This document shows, in pieces, positions 33,006 through 41,467 of a DNA stretch of 64,000 nucleotides. Each line of letters starts with the position of its first letter. The first letter of the stretch is position 1. Source of the stretch: Dorea longicatena (GTDB lineage: Bacteria; Bacillota; Clostridia; Lachnospirales; Lachnospiraceae); NCBI RefSeq assembly GCF_024168045.1, contig NZ_CP100126.1, positions 451,501 through 515,500 of the forward strand. The letters are read 5' to 3'. The notes beneath the pieces are model-generated. The model searched no databases, was not told where the DNA came from, and worked only from the letters and a program-made list of their open reading frames with translations. A program made the position numbers and the translations under genes.

Positions 33006-33452
33006 ATGAAACTTTCAATGAAAAGCAGATATGGTCTGAGAGCGTTGATCGATCTGGCCATCAATTCAAAAACTGAACAGGTGGCGCTCAACAGCATTGC
33101 AGAGCGGAACAAGATATCTCCACAGTATCTGGAACAGGTATTTGCAAGTCTTAGAAAAGCAGGAATTGTAAAGAGTATAAAAGGCTCCCAGGGCGGCTAT
33201 TTCTTAAGCCGTCCGCCACAGGAGATTACCGTTTCTTCTATTATAGAAGCTTTGGAAGGTGACTACCGCATCGAAGATGAGGAACTTCCGAAAGAAGGAA
33301 AATATACCGGGAGTGTCAAAGCAATCCAGAAACTGGTGATCGACAGGGTAAATGACAGCGTGACAGAGATCCTCCGGTCAGTAACCTTGCATGATCTGGA
33401 GAAAGAGTATCAGGAATACATTGATTATGGACAGGATATGTATTATATATAA
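33006..33452 (+). CDS. Rrf2-family regulator, CymR-like (no cysteines)
   Basis: This 148-residue regulator has the Rrf2 winged helix (MKLSMKSRYGLRALIDLAIN, IAERNKISPQYLEQVFASLR, GSQGGYFLSRPP) and lacks the IscR-type cysteine triad, as in CymR of Bacillus and Staphylococcus, the master repressor of cysteine metabolism that acts with CysK. A GTG at 32994 is in frame, but GGAG at 32996-32999 fits the ATG at 33006. It is third gene of the cysK operon. The CCTAT-N7-ATAGG-type dyads at 30414, 30623 and 33785 are its likely binding sites (inference). Confidence 0.9.
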   Translation: MKLSMKSRYGLRALIDLAINSKTEQVALNSIAERNKISPQYLEQVFASLRKAGIVKSIKGSQGGYFLSRPPQEITVSSIIEALEGDYRIEDEELPKEGKYTGSVKAIQKLVIDRVNDSVTEILRSVTLHDLEKEYQEYIDYGQDMYYI

Positions 33453-33465
33453 TATCAGTTCACAC

Positions 33466-33676
33466 AAGCGTTGAAAGACTTGCAATTTGTGCTTGCACAA
33501 GGATTGCAGGTCTTTCTAACGCTTGGAGGGAGCGCCCGCTTATGAGTAAAAAGTAGCTGAGAAGCAGCGGAAAGCACCGAAGGTGCGGTTTTACGAATGG
33601 GCGCGGAGTGAACGTCCGGAGAAAACAACAAAACATACTGTATTAGCGGGAAACCACTGGTACAGTATTCTTTTTT
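33466..33676 (+). other. Structured 3' region after the Rrf2 gene, ending in a terminator
   Basis: No gene. AAGCGTTGAAAGACTTGCAA (33466-33485) pairs with TTGCAGGTCTTTCTAACGCTT (33504-33524), enclosing the palindrome TTGTGCTTGCACAA. Then GCGCCC (33532-33537) and GGGCGC (33599-33604) enclose two small hairpins, GCTGAGAAGCAGC and GCACCGAAGGTGC. Last, ATACTGTA (33635) and TACAGTAT (33661) precede TTTTTT as a Rho-independent terminator. Confidence 0.55.
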
Positions 33677-33737
33677 GTGGTAAACTTTTCTAGCGTATAT
33701 TTGAAAGATAAATGTTTTTAAAACACATTTCAGTTCC

Positions 33738-33801
33738 TTGACAGACAGGAAAAAACGTCATATAATACCAGATAAATAACAAAACCTATCTGGTTAATAG
33801 G
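33738..33801 (+). promoter_or_regulatory. Promoter 3 of the sulfur island with operator dyad
   Basis: TTGACA (33738-33743), 17-bp spacer, TATAAT (33761-33766), then CCTAT-N7-ATAGG (33785-33789 and 33797-33801) flanked by AAA on the left and AAAA on the right, the same as promoter 1. Confidence 0.75.
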
Positions 33802-33847
33802 AAAAGATGCTGCATGAACAGCAACTCACAAAGAGAGGTTAAAAGAT

Positions 33848-35002
33848 ATGAAGACAATCACGATAGAAGAGTTATTACAATTAGATCAGGATACAATCAC
33901 AGTGCTGGACGTCCGTCCTGCAGATGCATATATCAGAGGCTCTGTACCGGGAGCGGTCAGCATCCCGCTTGCAGAAGTAGAAGAACGTATGGAAGAACTT
34001 CCGAAAGAAAAGCCGGTGTATGTATTATGCCATACCGGTGAATGGAGTGTCGATGCTGTTTATGAACTGGAAGCAGCCGGATATGATGCGGCGAATATTG
34101 AAGGCGGATATCGTTCCTTTTTAAGAAAGAAACTAAGTGAGTTCGTACAGGATGAAAATACTACCGGAGAGAAGCAGAAAGAGATTGAACGCAGTATCAT
34201 CAAGAAATTCCGCAAGGGAATCTGGAGAAAGTTCACGAAAGGAATCAGAGAATACGATCTGATCCAGGACGGAGATAAGATTGCAGTCTGTATTTCCGGC
34301 GGAAAAGATTCCATGCTGATGGCAAAACTTTTTCAGGAACTGTTAAAACATGGCAAAGCGAATTTTGAATTAGTATTTCTGGTAATGAATCCGGGATACA
34401 ATGAAGATAACTGGAAGATCATTCAGGATAACGCCAAAGTACTTGGAATTCCGCTTACGGTATTTGAGACACAGATATTTGATACGGTAGCAGATATTGA
34501 CAAGAATCCATGTTACCTTTGCGCTAGAATGAGAAGAGGCTATCTATACTCTCACGCAAAAGAACTGGGATGTAATAAGATTGCGCTCGGACATCATTTC
34601 GACGATGTGATTGAGACGATCCTTATGGGGATGTTCTACGGTGGAAAGGTGGAGACGATGATGCCGAAGCTCCATAGCCAGAATTTCGAGGGTATGGAGC
34701 TGATCAGACCAATGTATCTGATCAAGGAAGATGACATTATAGCATGGAGGGATTACAATCAGCTCAACTTCATTCAGTGCGCATGCAGATTCACAGAGAA
34801 CTGTGTATCCTGTGGCGGCGGAAGAGGTTCCAAACGTGACGAGATGAAGGAGCTGATCAAGGAATTCAGAAAACAGGGAGATACCATAGAAAAGAACATT
34901 TTCCGAAGTGTTCATAATGTCAACTTAAGAACCATTATCGGATACCACAAAGACGACATGGAATATAATTTCCTTGATGATTACAATGAAAGAGGTAAAT
35001 AA
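33848..35002 (+). CDS. Rhodanese-TtcA-like fusion protein (sulfur transfer / PP-loop ATPase)
   Basis: This 384-residue fusion has residues 1-95 as a rhodanese domain (VLDVRPADAYIRGSVPGA; active Cys in VLCHTGEWS) that carries a persulfide. From about residue 135 it is a PP-loop ATPase of the TtcA/TilS type (AVCISGGKDSMLMAKL) with CxxC in NPCYLCARMRRG and more Cys in QCACRFTENCVSCGGG, candidates for an Fe-S cluster. TtcA makes 2-thiocytidine in tRNA. Here the rhodanese probably feeds sulfur to the PP-loop domain. It is first in an operon with two PLP enzymes of cysteine/methionine metabolism and follows promoter 3, so a broader sulfur role is possible. Confidence 0.85.
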   Translation: MKTITIEELLQLDQDTITVLDVRPADAYIRGSVPGAVSIPLAEVEERMEELPKEKPVYVLCHTGEWSVDAVYELEAAGYDAANIEGGYRSFLRKKLSEFVQDENTTGEKQKEIERSIIKKFRKGIWRKFTKGIREYDLIQDGDKIAVCISGGKDSMLMAKLFQELLKHGKANFELVFLVMNPGYNEDNWKIIQDNAKVLGIPLTVFETQIFDTVADIDKNPCYLCARMRRGYLYSHAKELGCNKIALGHHFDDVIETILMGMFYGGKVETMMPKLHSQNFEGMELIRPMYLIKEDDIIAWRDYNQLNFIQCACRFTENCVSCGGGRGSKRDEMKELIKEFRKQGDTIEKNIFRSVHNVNLRTIIGYHKDDMEYNFLDDYNERGK

Positions 35003-35005
35003 ATA

Positions 35006-36151
35006 ATGAATTACGGATTTGAGACACGATGTATACATGGAAACGGAACAGATGAAAAGACACATTCTTACGGTTCAGTAGCAGTACCGATCTACCAGGC
35101 AGCGACATTTGCCCATCCTGGTATTGGACAGTCTACCGGATATGACTATACGAGAGAGAGCAACCCGACAAGAACAGAGCTTGAGCATACGATGTCGGCA
35201 CTGGAAGGTGCGGTAGATACTGTAGCATGCGCAAACGGTATGGCTGCGGTAGGTCTTTGTTTGGAGTTATTTGACCGCGGGGATCATATCCTTTGTACAG
35301 ATGATCTGTATGGCGGTTCTGTCAGAATGTTTGAATCTGTCGGCGGGAAGAGGGGACTGGAGTTCTCTTATGTAGATACTGCAGATGCAGATCTTGTAGA
35401 AGCAGGTATCCGGGAGAATACAAAAGCACTTTATATCGAGACACCAAGTAACCCGACCATGCGTGTCACAGATCTCAGAAAGATGAAAGAAATCGCAGAT
35501 AAACATGATCTGAAGATTATTGTTGATAATACATTTCTTTCACCATTATTTCAAAGACCGATTGAACTGGGGGCAGATATGGTCATCCACAGCGGGACAA
35601 AATTTCTTGGTGGACATAATGACACGCTGGCAGGATTCCTGTGTTTGGCGGATGAAGAGACAGCGAAGAAGATTCGTTATATATATAAGACAGTCGGAAG
35701 CTGTCTTGCACCATTTGACAGCTATCTGATCTTGCGTGGAATTAAGACATTGTCTGTAAGATTAAGAGCACAGCAGGATAATGCGATGAAGATTGCGAAC
35801 TGGTTAAAAGGACATGAAAAAGTAAAACAGGTCTATTATGTAGGCTTGAAAGAGCATCCGGGGTATGGAGTAAATGCATCACAGGCAAGCGGATTCGGAA
35901 GTATGATTTCTTTCAAAGTAGACAGTGAAGCAACAGCAAGGAAACTCCTGGAAAGTGTAAAACTGATCGCTTATGCAGAAAGTCTCGGAGGCGTAGAGTC
36001 ACTGATCACTTACCCGATGCTTCAGACACATGGAGATCTGCCGGTAGAAGTAAGAGAGAAACTTGGAATCACAGAAGATTTCTTAAGATTGTCAGTTGGA
36101 ATTGAAAATGCAGATGATCTAATCGCAGATCTTGAGCAGGCACTTGCGTAG
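35006..36151 (+). CDS. Trans-sulfuration PLP enzyme (cystathionine gamma-synthase / gamma- or beta-lyase family)
   Basis: This 381-residue member of the Cys/Met metabolism PLP family starts NYGFETRCIHGNGTDEKTHS. The PLP lysine is in MVIHSGTKFLGGHNDTLAG; YDYTRESNPTR and ALEGAVDTVACANGMAA are typical. MetB-, MetC- and MccB-type members cannot be told apart safely by eye. The neighbour MalY/PatB lyase would cover the beta-lyase step, which favours cystathionine gamma-synthase or gamma-lyase here. The start lies three bases after the previous stop with GAGG upstream, so it is co-transcribed. Confidence 0.88.
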   Translation: MNYGFETRCIHGNGTDEKTHSYGSVAVPIYQAATFAHPGIGQSTGYDYTRESNPTRTELEHTMSALEGAVDTVACANGMAAVGLCLELFDRGDHILCTDDLYGGSVRMFESVGGKRGLEFSYVDTADADLVEAGIRENTKALYIETPSNPTMRVTDLRKMKEIADKHDLKIIVDNTFLSPLFQRPIELGADMVIHSGTKFLGGHNDTLAGFLCLADEETAKKIRYIYKTVGSCLAPFDSYLILRGIKTLSVRLRAQQDNAMKIANWLKGHEKVKQVYYVGLKEHPGYGVNASQASGFGSMISFKVDSEATARKLLESVKLIAYAESLGGVESLITYPMLQTHGDLPVEVREKLGITEDFLRLSVGIENADDLIADLEQALA

Positions 36152-36163
36152 GAGGATGCACAG

Positions 36164-37339
36164 ATGAAGTTCGATTTTGATAAAGTAGTGGACAGACATG
36201 GAACAAAATGCCTGAAATATGATTTCGCAAAAGAAAGAGGGAGAAGTGATGATATGCTTCCGCTCTGGGTGGCAGATATGGATTTCCCGACAGCACCTGG
36301 AATCCAGAAAAGCTTAAGTGACGCAGTCGCACACGGAATCTACGGATACAGCGAAGGAAAAGAGGATTATTTCCAGGCAGCAGCCGGATGGTATGAGAAG
36401 CATTTCGGATGGAAAGTAGAAAAAGAATGGCTGATCAAGACACCGGGCGTGGTATTCGCACTTGCGATGGCAGTGAAGGCTTATACAAAAGAAGGTGATG
36501 CAGTTCTTCTGCAGCAGCCGGTTTACTATCCGTTCAGCGAAGTGATCACAGACAACCACAGGAGGCTGATCAATAGTCCGCTTCAGCAGATAGACGGACA
36601 TTACGAGATTAATTTCGAAGAATTCGAGCAGAAGATTGTCGAAGAAAATGTAAAATTATTTCTGATGTGCAGTCCGCACAATCCGATCGGACGTGTGTGG
36701 AAGGAGTGGGAACTTCGTAAGATAGGAGACATTTGTCTGAAACATAACGTGCTGGTAGTCAGTGATGAGATCCACAGTGATTTTACATATGGAGAGAATA
36801 TACATCATGTATTTGCATCCTTAGATGAAAAATACGCTGCAATCACTACAACGTGTACCGCACCAAGTAAGACATTTAACATTGCCGGACTTCAGATTTC
36901 CAATATATGGATTTCGAATCCAGAACTTCGTGCGAGATTCCGGGCGGAAGTGACAGCAGCCGGTTACAGCCAGGTGAATCTGATGGGACTGGTTGCATGT
37001 CAGGCAGCTTATGAGACCGGTGAAGAGTGGTTAAAAGAATTGAAAATTTATCTGGAGGGAAATCTGGATTATGTCCGTACATTTTTAAAAGAGAATCTTC
37101 CGGAGATTAAACTGACAGAGCCGGAAGGGACTTATCTTTTATGGTTGGATTTTAAGAGTCTCGGCATGAAAGAAGAGCAGTTAAAAGATCTGGTGGAGAA
37201 CAAAGCAAAACTCTGGCTTGACAGCGGAGCAATGTTTGGACCGGACGGAGAGGGATTTGAGCGTATAAATATTGCATGCCCACGAGAAATTTTAAAACAG
37301 GCATTGACACAACTGGCTGAATCGGTGCATGATAGGTAA
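36164..37339 (+). CDS. MalY/PatB-type PLP beta-C-S lyase
   Basis: This 391-residue aminotransferase-fold enzyme starts FDFDKVVDRHGTKCLKYDFA. The PLP lysine is in TAPSKTFNIAGLQISN, the PLP-contact NPIGRVW is in SPHNPIGRVWKEWEL, and VVSDEIHSDFTYG is characteristic of MalY/PatB. These enzymes cleave cystathionine or cysteine to pyruvate, ammonia and homocysteine or sulfide. AGGAGG precedes the ATG by seven bases and the gap to the previous gene is 12 bases. With its upstream neighbour it can run transsulfuration, or release sulfide from cysteine. Confidence 0.9.
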   Translation: MKFDFDKVVDRHGTKCLKYDFAKERGRSDDMLPLWVADMDFPTAPGIQKSLSDAVAHGIYGYSEGKEDYFQAAAGWYEKHFGWKVEKEWLIKTPGVVFALAMAVKAYTKEGDAVLLQQPVYYPFSEVITDNHRRLINSPLQQIDGHYEINFEEFEQKIVEENVKLFLMCSPHNPIGRVWKEWELRKIGDICLKHNVLVVSDEIHSDFTYGENIHHVFASLDEKYAAITTTCTAPSKTFNIAGLQISNIWISNPELRARFRAEVTAAGYSQVNLMGLVACQAAYETGEEWLKELKIYLEGNLDYVRTFLKENLPEIKLTEPEGTYLLWLDFKSLGMKEEQLKDLVENKAKLWLDSGAMFGPDGEGFERINIACPREILKQALTQLAESVHDR

Positions 37340-37343
37340 GTGA

Positions 37344-37616
37344 GAATACGTTAAAGAAGGGAATTTGACCGGAATAGATGGTAAAAATGTGCGGATGTTT
37401 GATCCTTATTACTGCGACCAGGAGTATGAACAGAAAGATATCATCAGAGTGTTGGACCAGCCTACATGTTGTAACCGAATCGTACCGTGGAAGTATTTTA
37501 ATAAGACGGCACTTAACATGTATTCCCTTGGACCGTACGATGGGCGGGAAGTTGTCATTTTATTTAATGAAAAGACAAGACTTACGGAAGAAGAGACCAT
37601 TGAATACTTTATTTAG
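37344..37616 (+). pseudogene. C-terminal fragment of a C39-peptidase-like/papain-like protein gene
   Basis: An open frame starts just after an in-frame stop at 37341-37343 and reads GIDGKNVRMFDPYYCDQEYE then CNRIVPWKYFNK and REVVILFNEKTRLTEEETIE. The phrase GID..VRMFDPYY is like the His-containing C-terminal half of C39-like cysteine peptidases, where V..(F/M)DP(Y) follows the catalytic His. The Cys half is absent and no ribosome site or ATG exists near the start. It sits between the lyase and nadA, and is probably a relic. The family assignment is weak. Confidence 0.4.
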
Positions 37617-37631
37617 AGGTGAAAGTCGGAA

Positions 37632-38546
37632 ATGAACGAAGAAATCAAAAATGAAATCCAAAAACTGAAAAAGGAAAAAGATGCTGTAATCCTGGCACAT
37701 TATTATGTAGATGGGGAAGTGCAGGAGATTGCAGACTATGTAGGAGACTCTTATTATCTTGCAGAGATTGCAACCAAAGTTCCGGAGAGCACGATTGTTT
37801 TCTGTGGAGTCTCTTTCATGGGAGAAAGTGCGAAGATCCTGAATCCAAAGAAGAGAGTCGTAATGGCAGACGGTCATGCAGACTGTCCGATGGCACACAT
37901 GGTAGACGTGGATAAGATCAGAGAAGTGAGAAAAGAGTGCCCGGATGTATCTGTAGTCTGTTATGTGAACTCGACTGCAGAGATCAAAGCAGAGTCTGAT
38001 GTCTGTGTAACATCGTCCAATGCGCTGAAAATCGTAAAGAACCTTCCGAATAAAGATATCTTCTTTATCCCGGATGAGAACCTTGGTCGTTTCGTGGCAA
38101 GCCAGCTTCCAGAGAAGCACTTTATTTTCAATGATGGATTCTGCCATGTACATAAGAGTATTCACAAAGAAGAACTTCAGAAAGCCAAAGAAGCACATCC
38201 GGAAGCACTCGTACTGACTCATCCGGAATGTACAGGAGATATTCTGGAATTATCTGATTTTATCGGAAGTACTTCGCAGATTATCGATTATGCTACAAAA
38301 TCAGAAAATAACACATTTATCATCTGTACAGAGATGGGAGTATTCTATGAATTGCATCAGAAAAATCCGGAGAAGAAATTCTATTCTGTAGGGCACAGAC
38401 AGTTCTGCCCGAATATGAAGATGGTGCGTCTGGAAGGTGTGAAGGAAGCACTTGAGACCATGCAGCCGGAGGTGAATCTGGATGAGGAGATGCGCCAGAA
38501 AGCGGCACTTCCACTTGAAAAGATGCTGAAATTGGCAGCGCAGTAA
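37632..38546 (+). CDS. nadA: Quinolinate synthase
   Basis: This 304-residue enzyme joins iminoaspartate and dihydroxyacetone phosphate into quinolinate, the precursor of NAD. It has the triple-domain NadA pattern: VILAHYYVDGEVQEIADYVG at the start, VFCGVSFMGESAKIL, and the three [4Fe-4S] ligands in CGVSFMGE, HPECTGD and QFCPNMKM. Length fits the family. GAGG precedes the ATG. The usual partners nadB and nadC are not next to it, which is unusual for Clostridia, so they must be elsewhere or another route supplies the substrate. Confidence 0.95.
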   Translation: MNEEIKNEIQKLKKEKDAVILAHYYVDGEVQEIADYVGDSYYLAEIATKVPESTIVFCGVSFMGESAKILNPKKRVVMADGHADCPMAHMVDVDKIREVRKECPDVSVVCYVNSTAEIKAESDVCVTSSNALKIVKNLPNKDIFFIPDENLGRFVASQLPEKHFIFNDGFCHVHKSIHKEELQKAKEAHPEALVLTHPECTGDILELSDFIGSTSQIIDYATKSENNTFIICTEMGVFYELHQKNPEKKFYSVGHRQFCPNMKMVRLEGVKEALETMQPEVNLDEEMRQKAALPLEKMLKLAAQ

Positions 38547-38618
38547 GCCAGGGGGACAGGTAAAGTGGCTTTTTTAGTGTCCCGGGTGGCTCTAGTAAAA
38601 AAAGAAAATAATTAAGAG

Positions 38619-38654
38619 AAAGACTTCGTATCTGATGTAGGATGCGAAGTCTTT
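38619..38654 (+). terminator. Rho-independent terminator downstream of nadA
   Basis: AAAGACTTCG (38619-38628) pairs perfectly with CGAAGTCTTT (38645-38654). A weaker T-rich hairpin (38547-38590) lies directly after the nadA stop. Confidence 0.7.
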
Positions 38655-38675
38655 GTTAGTATATCAAAGTATATA

Positions 38676-38708
38676 AGAGAAGTTGTTAGTGGCAGATTCT
38701 GTAGATGA
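38676..38708 (+). repeat. Dispersed palindromic repeat, copy C
   Basis: Reads GAAGTTGTTAGTGGCAGATTC then TGTAGATGA; the right half matches copy B and the left half of the stem is degenerate. Confidence 0.6.
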
Positions 38709-38723
38709 GTTATTAAAATCAAT

Positions 38724-38778
38724 AAAACAATTAAAATGATTGTTTGAAAAGGTGAAAAACAATTATTTTAATTGTTTT
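38724..38778. terminator. AT-rich perfect inverted repeat
   Basis: AAAACAATTAAAAT (38724-38737) pairs perfectly with ATTTTAATTGTTTT (38765-38778), followed by TTGTTT. It could terminate transcription in either direction. Confidence 0.55.
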
Positions 38779-38813
38779 TTGTTTACAAATTAAAGTTCCG
38801 TTTTACAAAAAAA

Positions 38814-38930
38814 GACGTGACAGAATTGCTTGAAAACGCAGAAGGCTATTCAGATGAGATACGAAAACGGGTGGAAACGATTATATTTGCACAAATGCGG
38901 AAATATCCTTATTTGTTTTTGAAGACGTAG
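38814..38930 (+). pseudogene. Short unrecognised gene fragment
   Basis: A frame reads DVTELLENAEGYSDEIRKRV and ETIIFAQMRKYPYLFLKT, then a stop. It looks protein-like in composition but has no start or ribosome site, and I do not recognise the family. It is followed by the promoter of the hydrolase gene. Confidence 0.3.
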
Positions 38931-38998
38931 AGAAGTATAATGGGGAAAGAACGGTAGAAATAAGTAATTGTTAAGGAATAAAGGAGAAGATAAAAATT

Positions 38999-40009
38999 AT
39001 GATAAATGAAAGAATCGAAATCTGGAAAAAAGAAGAGTATCATTATCCGGCAGCACATGGCTTTATACCGGTGATGTTCAGCTATATTCATGAGGATGAA
39101 AAGAAGCATCCGGCAATGATCATCGCACCGGGCGGCGCATACCGGGAAGTATCCCCATCGGAAGCGCATCTGCCGGCAATGGAATTCTATGGTGCAGGGT
39201 ACAATGTATTCGTTCTGGAATATACGATTAATCAGTTAGATGAAGCACCGCTGAAGATGCAGCCGTTACACGATATCTCAAGAGCAATCCGCATGATTCG
39301 TTCACGTGCAGAGGAATTCCATATCAGACCAGACAGAATCGCAGTCTGCGGATTCTCAGCAGGAGCACATCTGTGTGGAAGCCTTTGTGTACATAATAAA
39401 GATGTGGAAGATCCGGAAGAAGCATACCAGAACATATCCAACCGCCCAGATGTGGTGATTCTGTCTTATCCGGTCATCACTTCAGGGAAATATGCACACA
39501 GAGATTCATTTGTTGCACTGTTTGGAAAAGAGCCGTCAGAGCAGGAACTGGACTATATGTCGCTGGAAAATCATGTGACAAAAGATACACCGCCATGTTT
39601 CCTGTGGCAGACCGTAACAGATCAGACAGTTCCGGTGGAGAACAGTTATCTCTTTGCACAAGCTTGTGCACAGGCTGGTGTACCATTTGCACAGCATGTA
39701 TTTTCAGAAGGAATCCATGGACTATCTGTGGCAACCGAAGAGTGGTTAGAGCAGAATATAGGACAGGAAGAAGGAAAAAGATATACACAGGAACAGGTGC
39801 AGATGCTTGCAGAGGCAATCGAGGCCGGCGAGACTCCATTTCCAAAGGAAAAAGGAGAGGAACTTCTGGTGAAGTTCGGTATCGGACGTAAAAAGCCGGC
39901 AAGATGGACGGAAAAGCAGAAAGAGGGAATCCGCAAAACGCTGAAAGAAGTACAGAGCTGGACGCAGCTTGCAGAAGTGTGGATGGAGAAATATCTGAAA
40001 GTGGAATAG
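38999..40009 (+). CDS. Alpha/beta hydrolase (BD-FAE/acetyl-xylan-esterase-like)
   Basis: This 336-residue cytoplasmic hydrolase has the oxyanion HGG-like strand as APGGAYREVSP, nucleophile Ser in VCGFSAGAHLCGSL, Asp in VTDQTVPVENS and His in SEGIHGLSVAT, a complete catalytic triad. Such proteins remove acetyl or other acyl groups from sugars or xylan fragments. No signal peptide is present, so imported oligosaccharides would be the substrate. From about residue 265 there is an extra helical C-terminal region (EAGETPFPKEKGEELLVKFG) beyond the usual family length, of unknown role. AAAGGAG precedes the ATG. Neighbouring genes do not help. Confidence 0.85.
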   Translation: MINERIEIWKKEEYHYPAAHGFIPVMFSYIHEDEKKHPAMIIAPGGAYREVSPSEAHLPAMEFYGAGYNVFVLEYTINQLDEAPLKMQPLHDISRAIRMIRSRAEEFHIRPDRIAVCGFSAGAHLCGSLCVHNKDVEDPEEAYQNISNRPDVVILSYPVITSGKYAHRDSFVALFGKEPSEQELDYMSLENHVTKDTPPCFLWQTVTDQTVPVENSYLFAQACAQAGVPFAQHVFSEGIHGLSVATEEWLEQNIGQEEGKRYTQEQVQMLAEAIEAGETPFPKEKGEELLVKFGIGRKKPARWTEKQKEGIRKTLKEVQSWTQLAEVWMEKYLKVE

Positions 40010-40150
40010 AGGAGAATAAAGGGTACAGGCATTTCAAAACAGTGTGGCAATCGAATCTATAAACTGGAAATTACTTGTAGTACTAAATTGATAATTGTAT
40101 AATAGTGAGAAAAGAAGGAACAAGAAAATTGATATAGGATAAGAGATAAA

Positions 40151-40705
40151 ATGGAGTTATACAATGGACGCCCGGAAGACACATCCGGACGAAAAGAAAA
40201 AGAAATAAAAGTTTACGATATACTGGACAGTCTGCATATCCCCTACATCAGAGCGGATCACGAAGCGGTCATGACAATGGAAGCCTGTGAAGAGATTGAT
40301 AAAGCGCTGGGAATGGAGATCTGTAAGAATCTGTTCTTATGTAACCGGAAGAAAACGTCATATTATCTGCTTTTGATGCCAGGAAACAAAGCGTTCAAGA
40401 CAAAAGAACTGTCACAGCAGATCCCGACCACGAGATTATCCTTTGCATCGGGAGAAGACATGGAAACATATCTGAATGTAACGCCGGGCTCAGCTACTGT
40501 CATGGGACTGATCTTTGATCAGGAGAATAAAGTGCAGCTTCTGGTGGATGAGGAACTTCTGGAACAGGAAGAATTCGGATGTCATCCATGTGTGAATACT
40601 TCCAGTATCAAGATGAAGACAGCGGATGTATTTGATAAATTTCTGAAAGAAATCCATCATGATTATATTATGGTGAAGCTTTCGGATGGAAATGAACAGG
40701 AGTAA
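40151..40705 (+). CDS. YbaK/ProX-type aminoacyl-tRNA deacylase (prolyl-tRNA editing family)
   Basis: This 184-residue protein of the YbaK/INS domain family hydrolyses mischarged tRNA in trans, such as Ala-tRNA(Pro). The domain runs from about residue 18 to 175: VYDILDSLHIPYIRADHEAV, ICKNLFLCNRKKTSYYLLLM, GSATVMGLIFDQENKVQLLV and GCHPCVNTSSIKM. The last block is the family's substrate-binding end. The layout matches ProX/PrdX of Clostridium. The gap to nth is five bases, so the two are probably co-transcribed. The ribosome site is weak (GATAAAATG). TATAAT near 40097 is a likely -10. Confidence 0.87.
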   Translation: MELYNGRPEDTSGRKEKEIKVYDILDSLHIPYIRADHEAVMTMEACEEIDKALGMEICKNLFLCNRKKTSYYLLLMPGNKAFKTKELSQQIPTTRLSFASGEDMETYLNVTPGSATVMGLIFDQENKVQLLVDEELLEQEEFGCHPCVNTSSIKMKTADVFDKFLKEIHHDYIMVKLSDGNEQE

Positions 40706-40710
40706 TAAAA

Positions 40711-41343
40711 ATGGATAAACAAGAACTGGCACTGGTGGTCATCGACCGCCTGAAAAAAGAATACCCGGATGCGGACTGTACGCTGGATTATGACGATGCG
40801 TGGAAACTGCTGGTCAGTGTACGTCTGGCAGCACAGTGCACGGATGCGAGAGTCAATGTAGTAGTAGAAGGCTTATATGCAAAGTACCCGGATGTCAACG
40901 CATTGGCAGAAGCAACACCGGAAGAGATTGAAGAAATCGTAAGACCATGTGGACTTGGAAAGAGTAAGGCGAGAGATATCAGTGCCTGTATGCGTATACT
41001 CCGTGATGAATATGGTGGAAAAGTTCCGGATGATTTTAATAAATTGTTGAAACTTCCGGGAGTCGGAAGAAAGAGTGCGAACCTGATCATGGGGGATGTG
41101 TTTGGCAAACCGGCGATTGTTACGGATACGCATTGCATCAGACTCTGTAATCGGATCGGTCTGGTAGATGGAATCAAGGAACCGAAGAAAGTAGAGATGG
41201 AACTTTGGAAGATCATCCCGCCGGAAGAAGGCAGTGATTTCTGCCACAGGCTGGTATATCACGGAAGAGACGTCTGTACAGCGAGGACGAAGCCGCATTG
41301 TGAGAAATGTTGTCTGGCAGATATCTGTGGGAAACATATTTAA
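40711..41343 (+). CDS. nth: Endonuclease III (DNA glycosylase/AP lyase)
   Basis: This 210-residue base-excision repair enzyme removes oxidised pyrimidines. The helix-hairpin-helix LPGVGRKSANLIMGDVFG carries the catalytic Lys, and IVTDTHCIRLCNRIGL contains the catalytic Asp. The C-terminal [4Fe-4S] ligands appear as CTARTKPHCEKCCLADIC. Length matches E. coli Nth. AGGAG precedes the ATG inside the end of the previous gene. A terminator-like hairpin (41410-41446) lies downstream, before the Nif11-like gene. Confidence 0.96.
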   Translation: MDKQELALVVIDRLKKEYPDADCTLDYDDAWKLLVSVRLAAQCTDARVNVVVEGLYAKYPDVNALAEATPEEIEEIVRPCGLGKSKARDISACMRILRDEYGGKVPDDFNKLLKLPGVGRKSANLIMGDVFGKPAIVTDTHCIRLCNRIGLVDGIKEPKKVEMELWKIIPPEEGSDFCHRLVYHGRDVCTARTKPHCEKCCLADICGKHI

Positions 41344-41409
41344 GTAAATGCATTTATGAAAATAAAGCTTGCGCAAGTAAAATGAAATTCATATAATAGT
41401 CTTAGAGAC

Positions 41410-41446
41410 GAGGGAGTAGCATAGGAAATGTGTTACTCTCTTTTTT
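41410..41446 (+). terminator. Rho-independent terminator after nth
   Basis: GAGGGAGTAGCA pairs with TGTTACTCTC around ATAGGAAA and is followed by TTTTTT. Confidence 0.75.
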
Positions 41447-41467
41447 AGCAGGAAAGGATTGAGGATT

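Noticed and set aside
33525..33610. Known riboswitch (SAM-I, T-box, TPP, FMN or lysine)
   Set aside because: The conserved cores of these classes are not present; only generic stems are seen.
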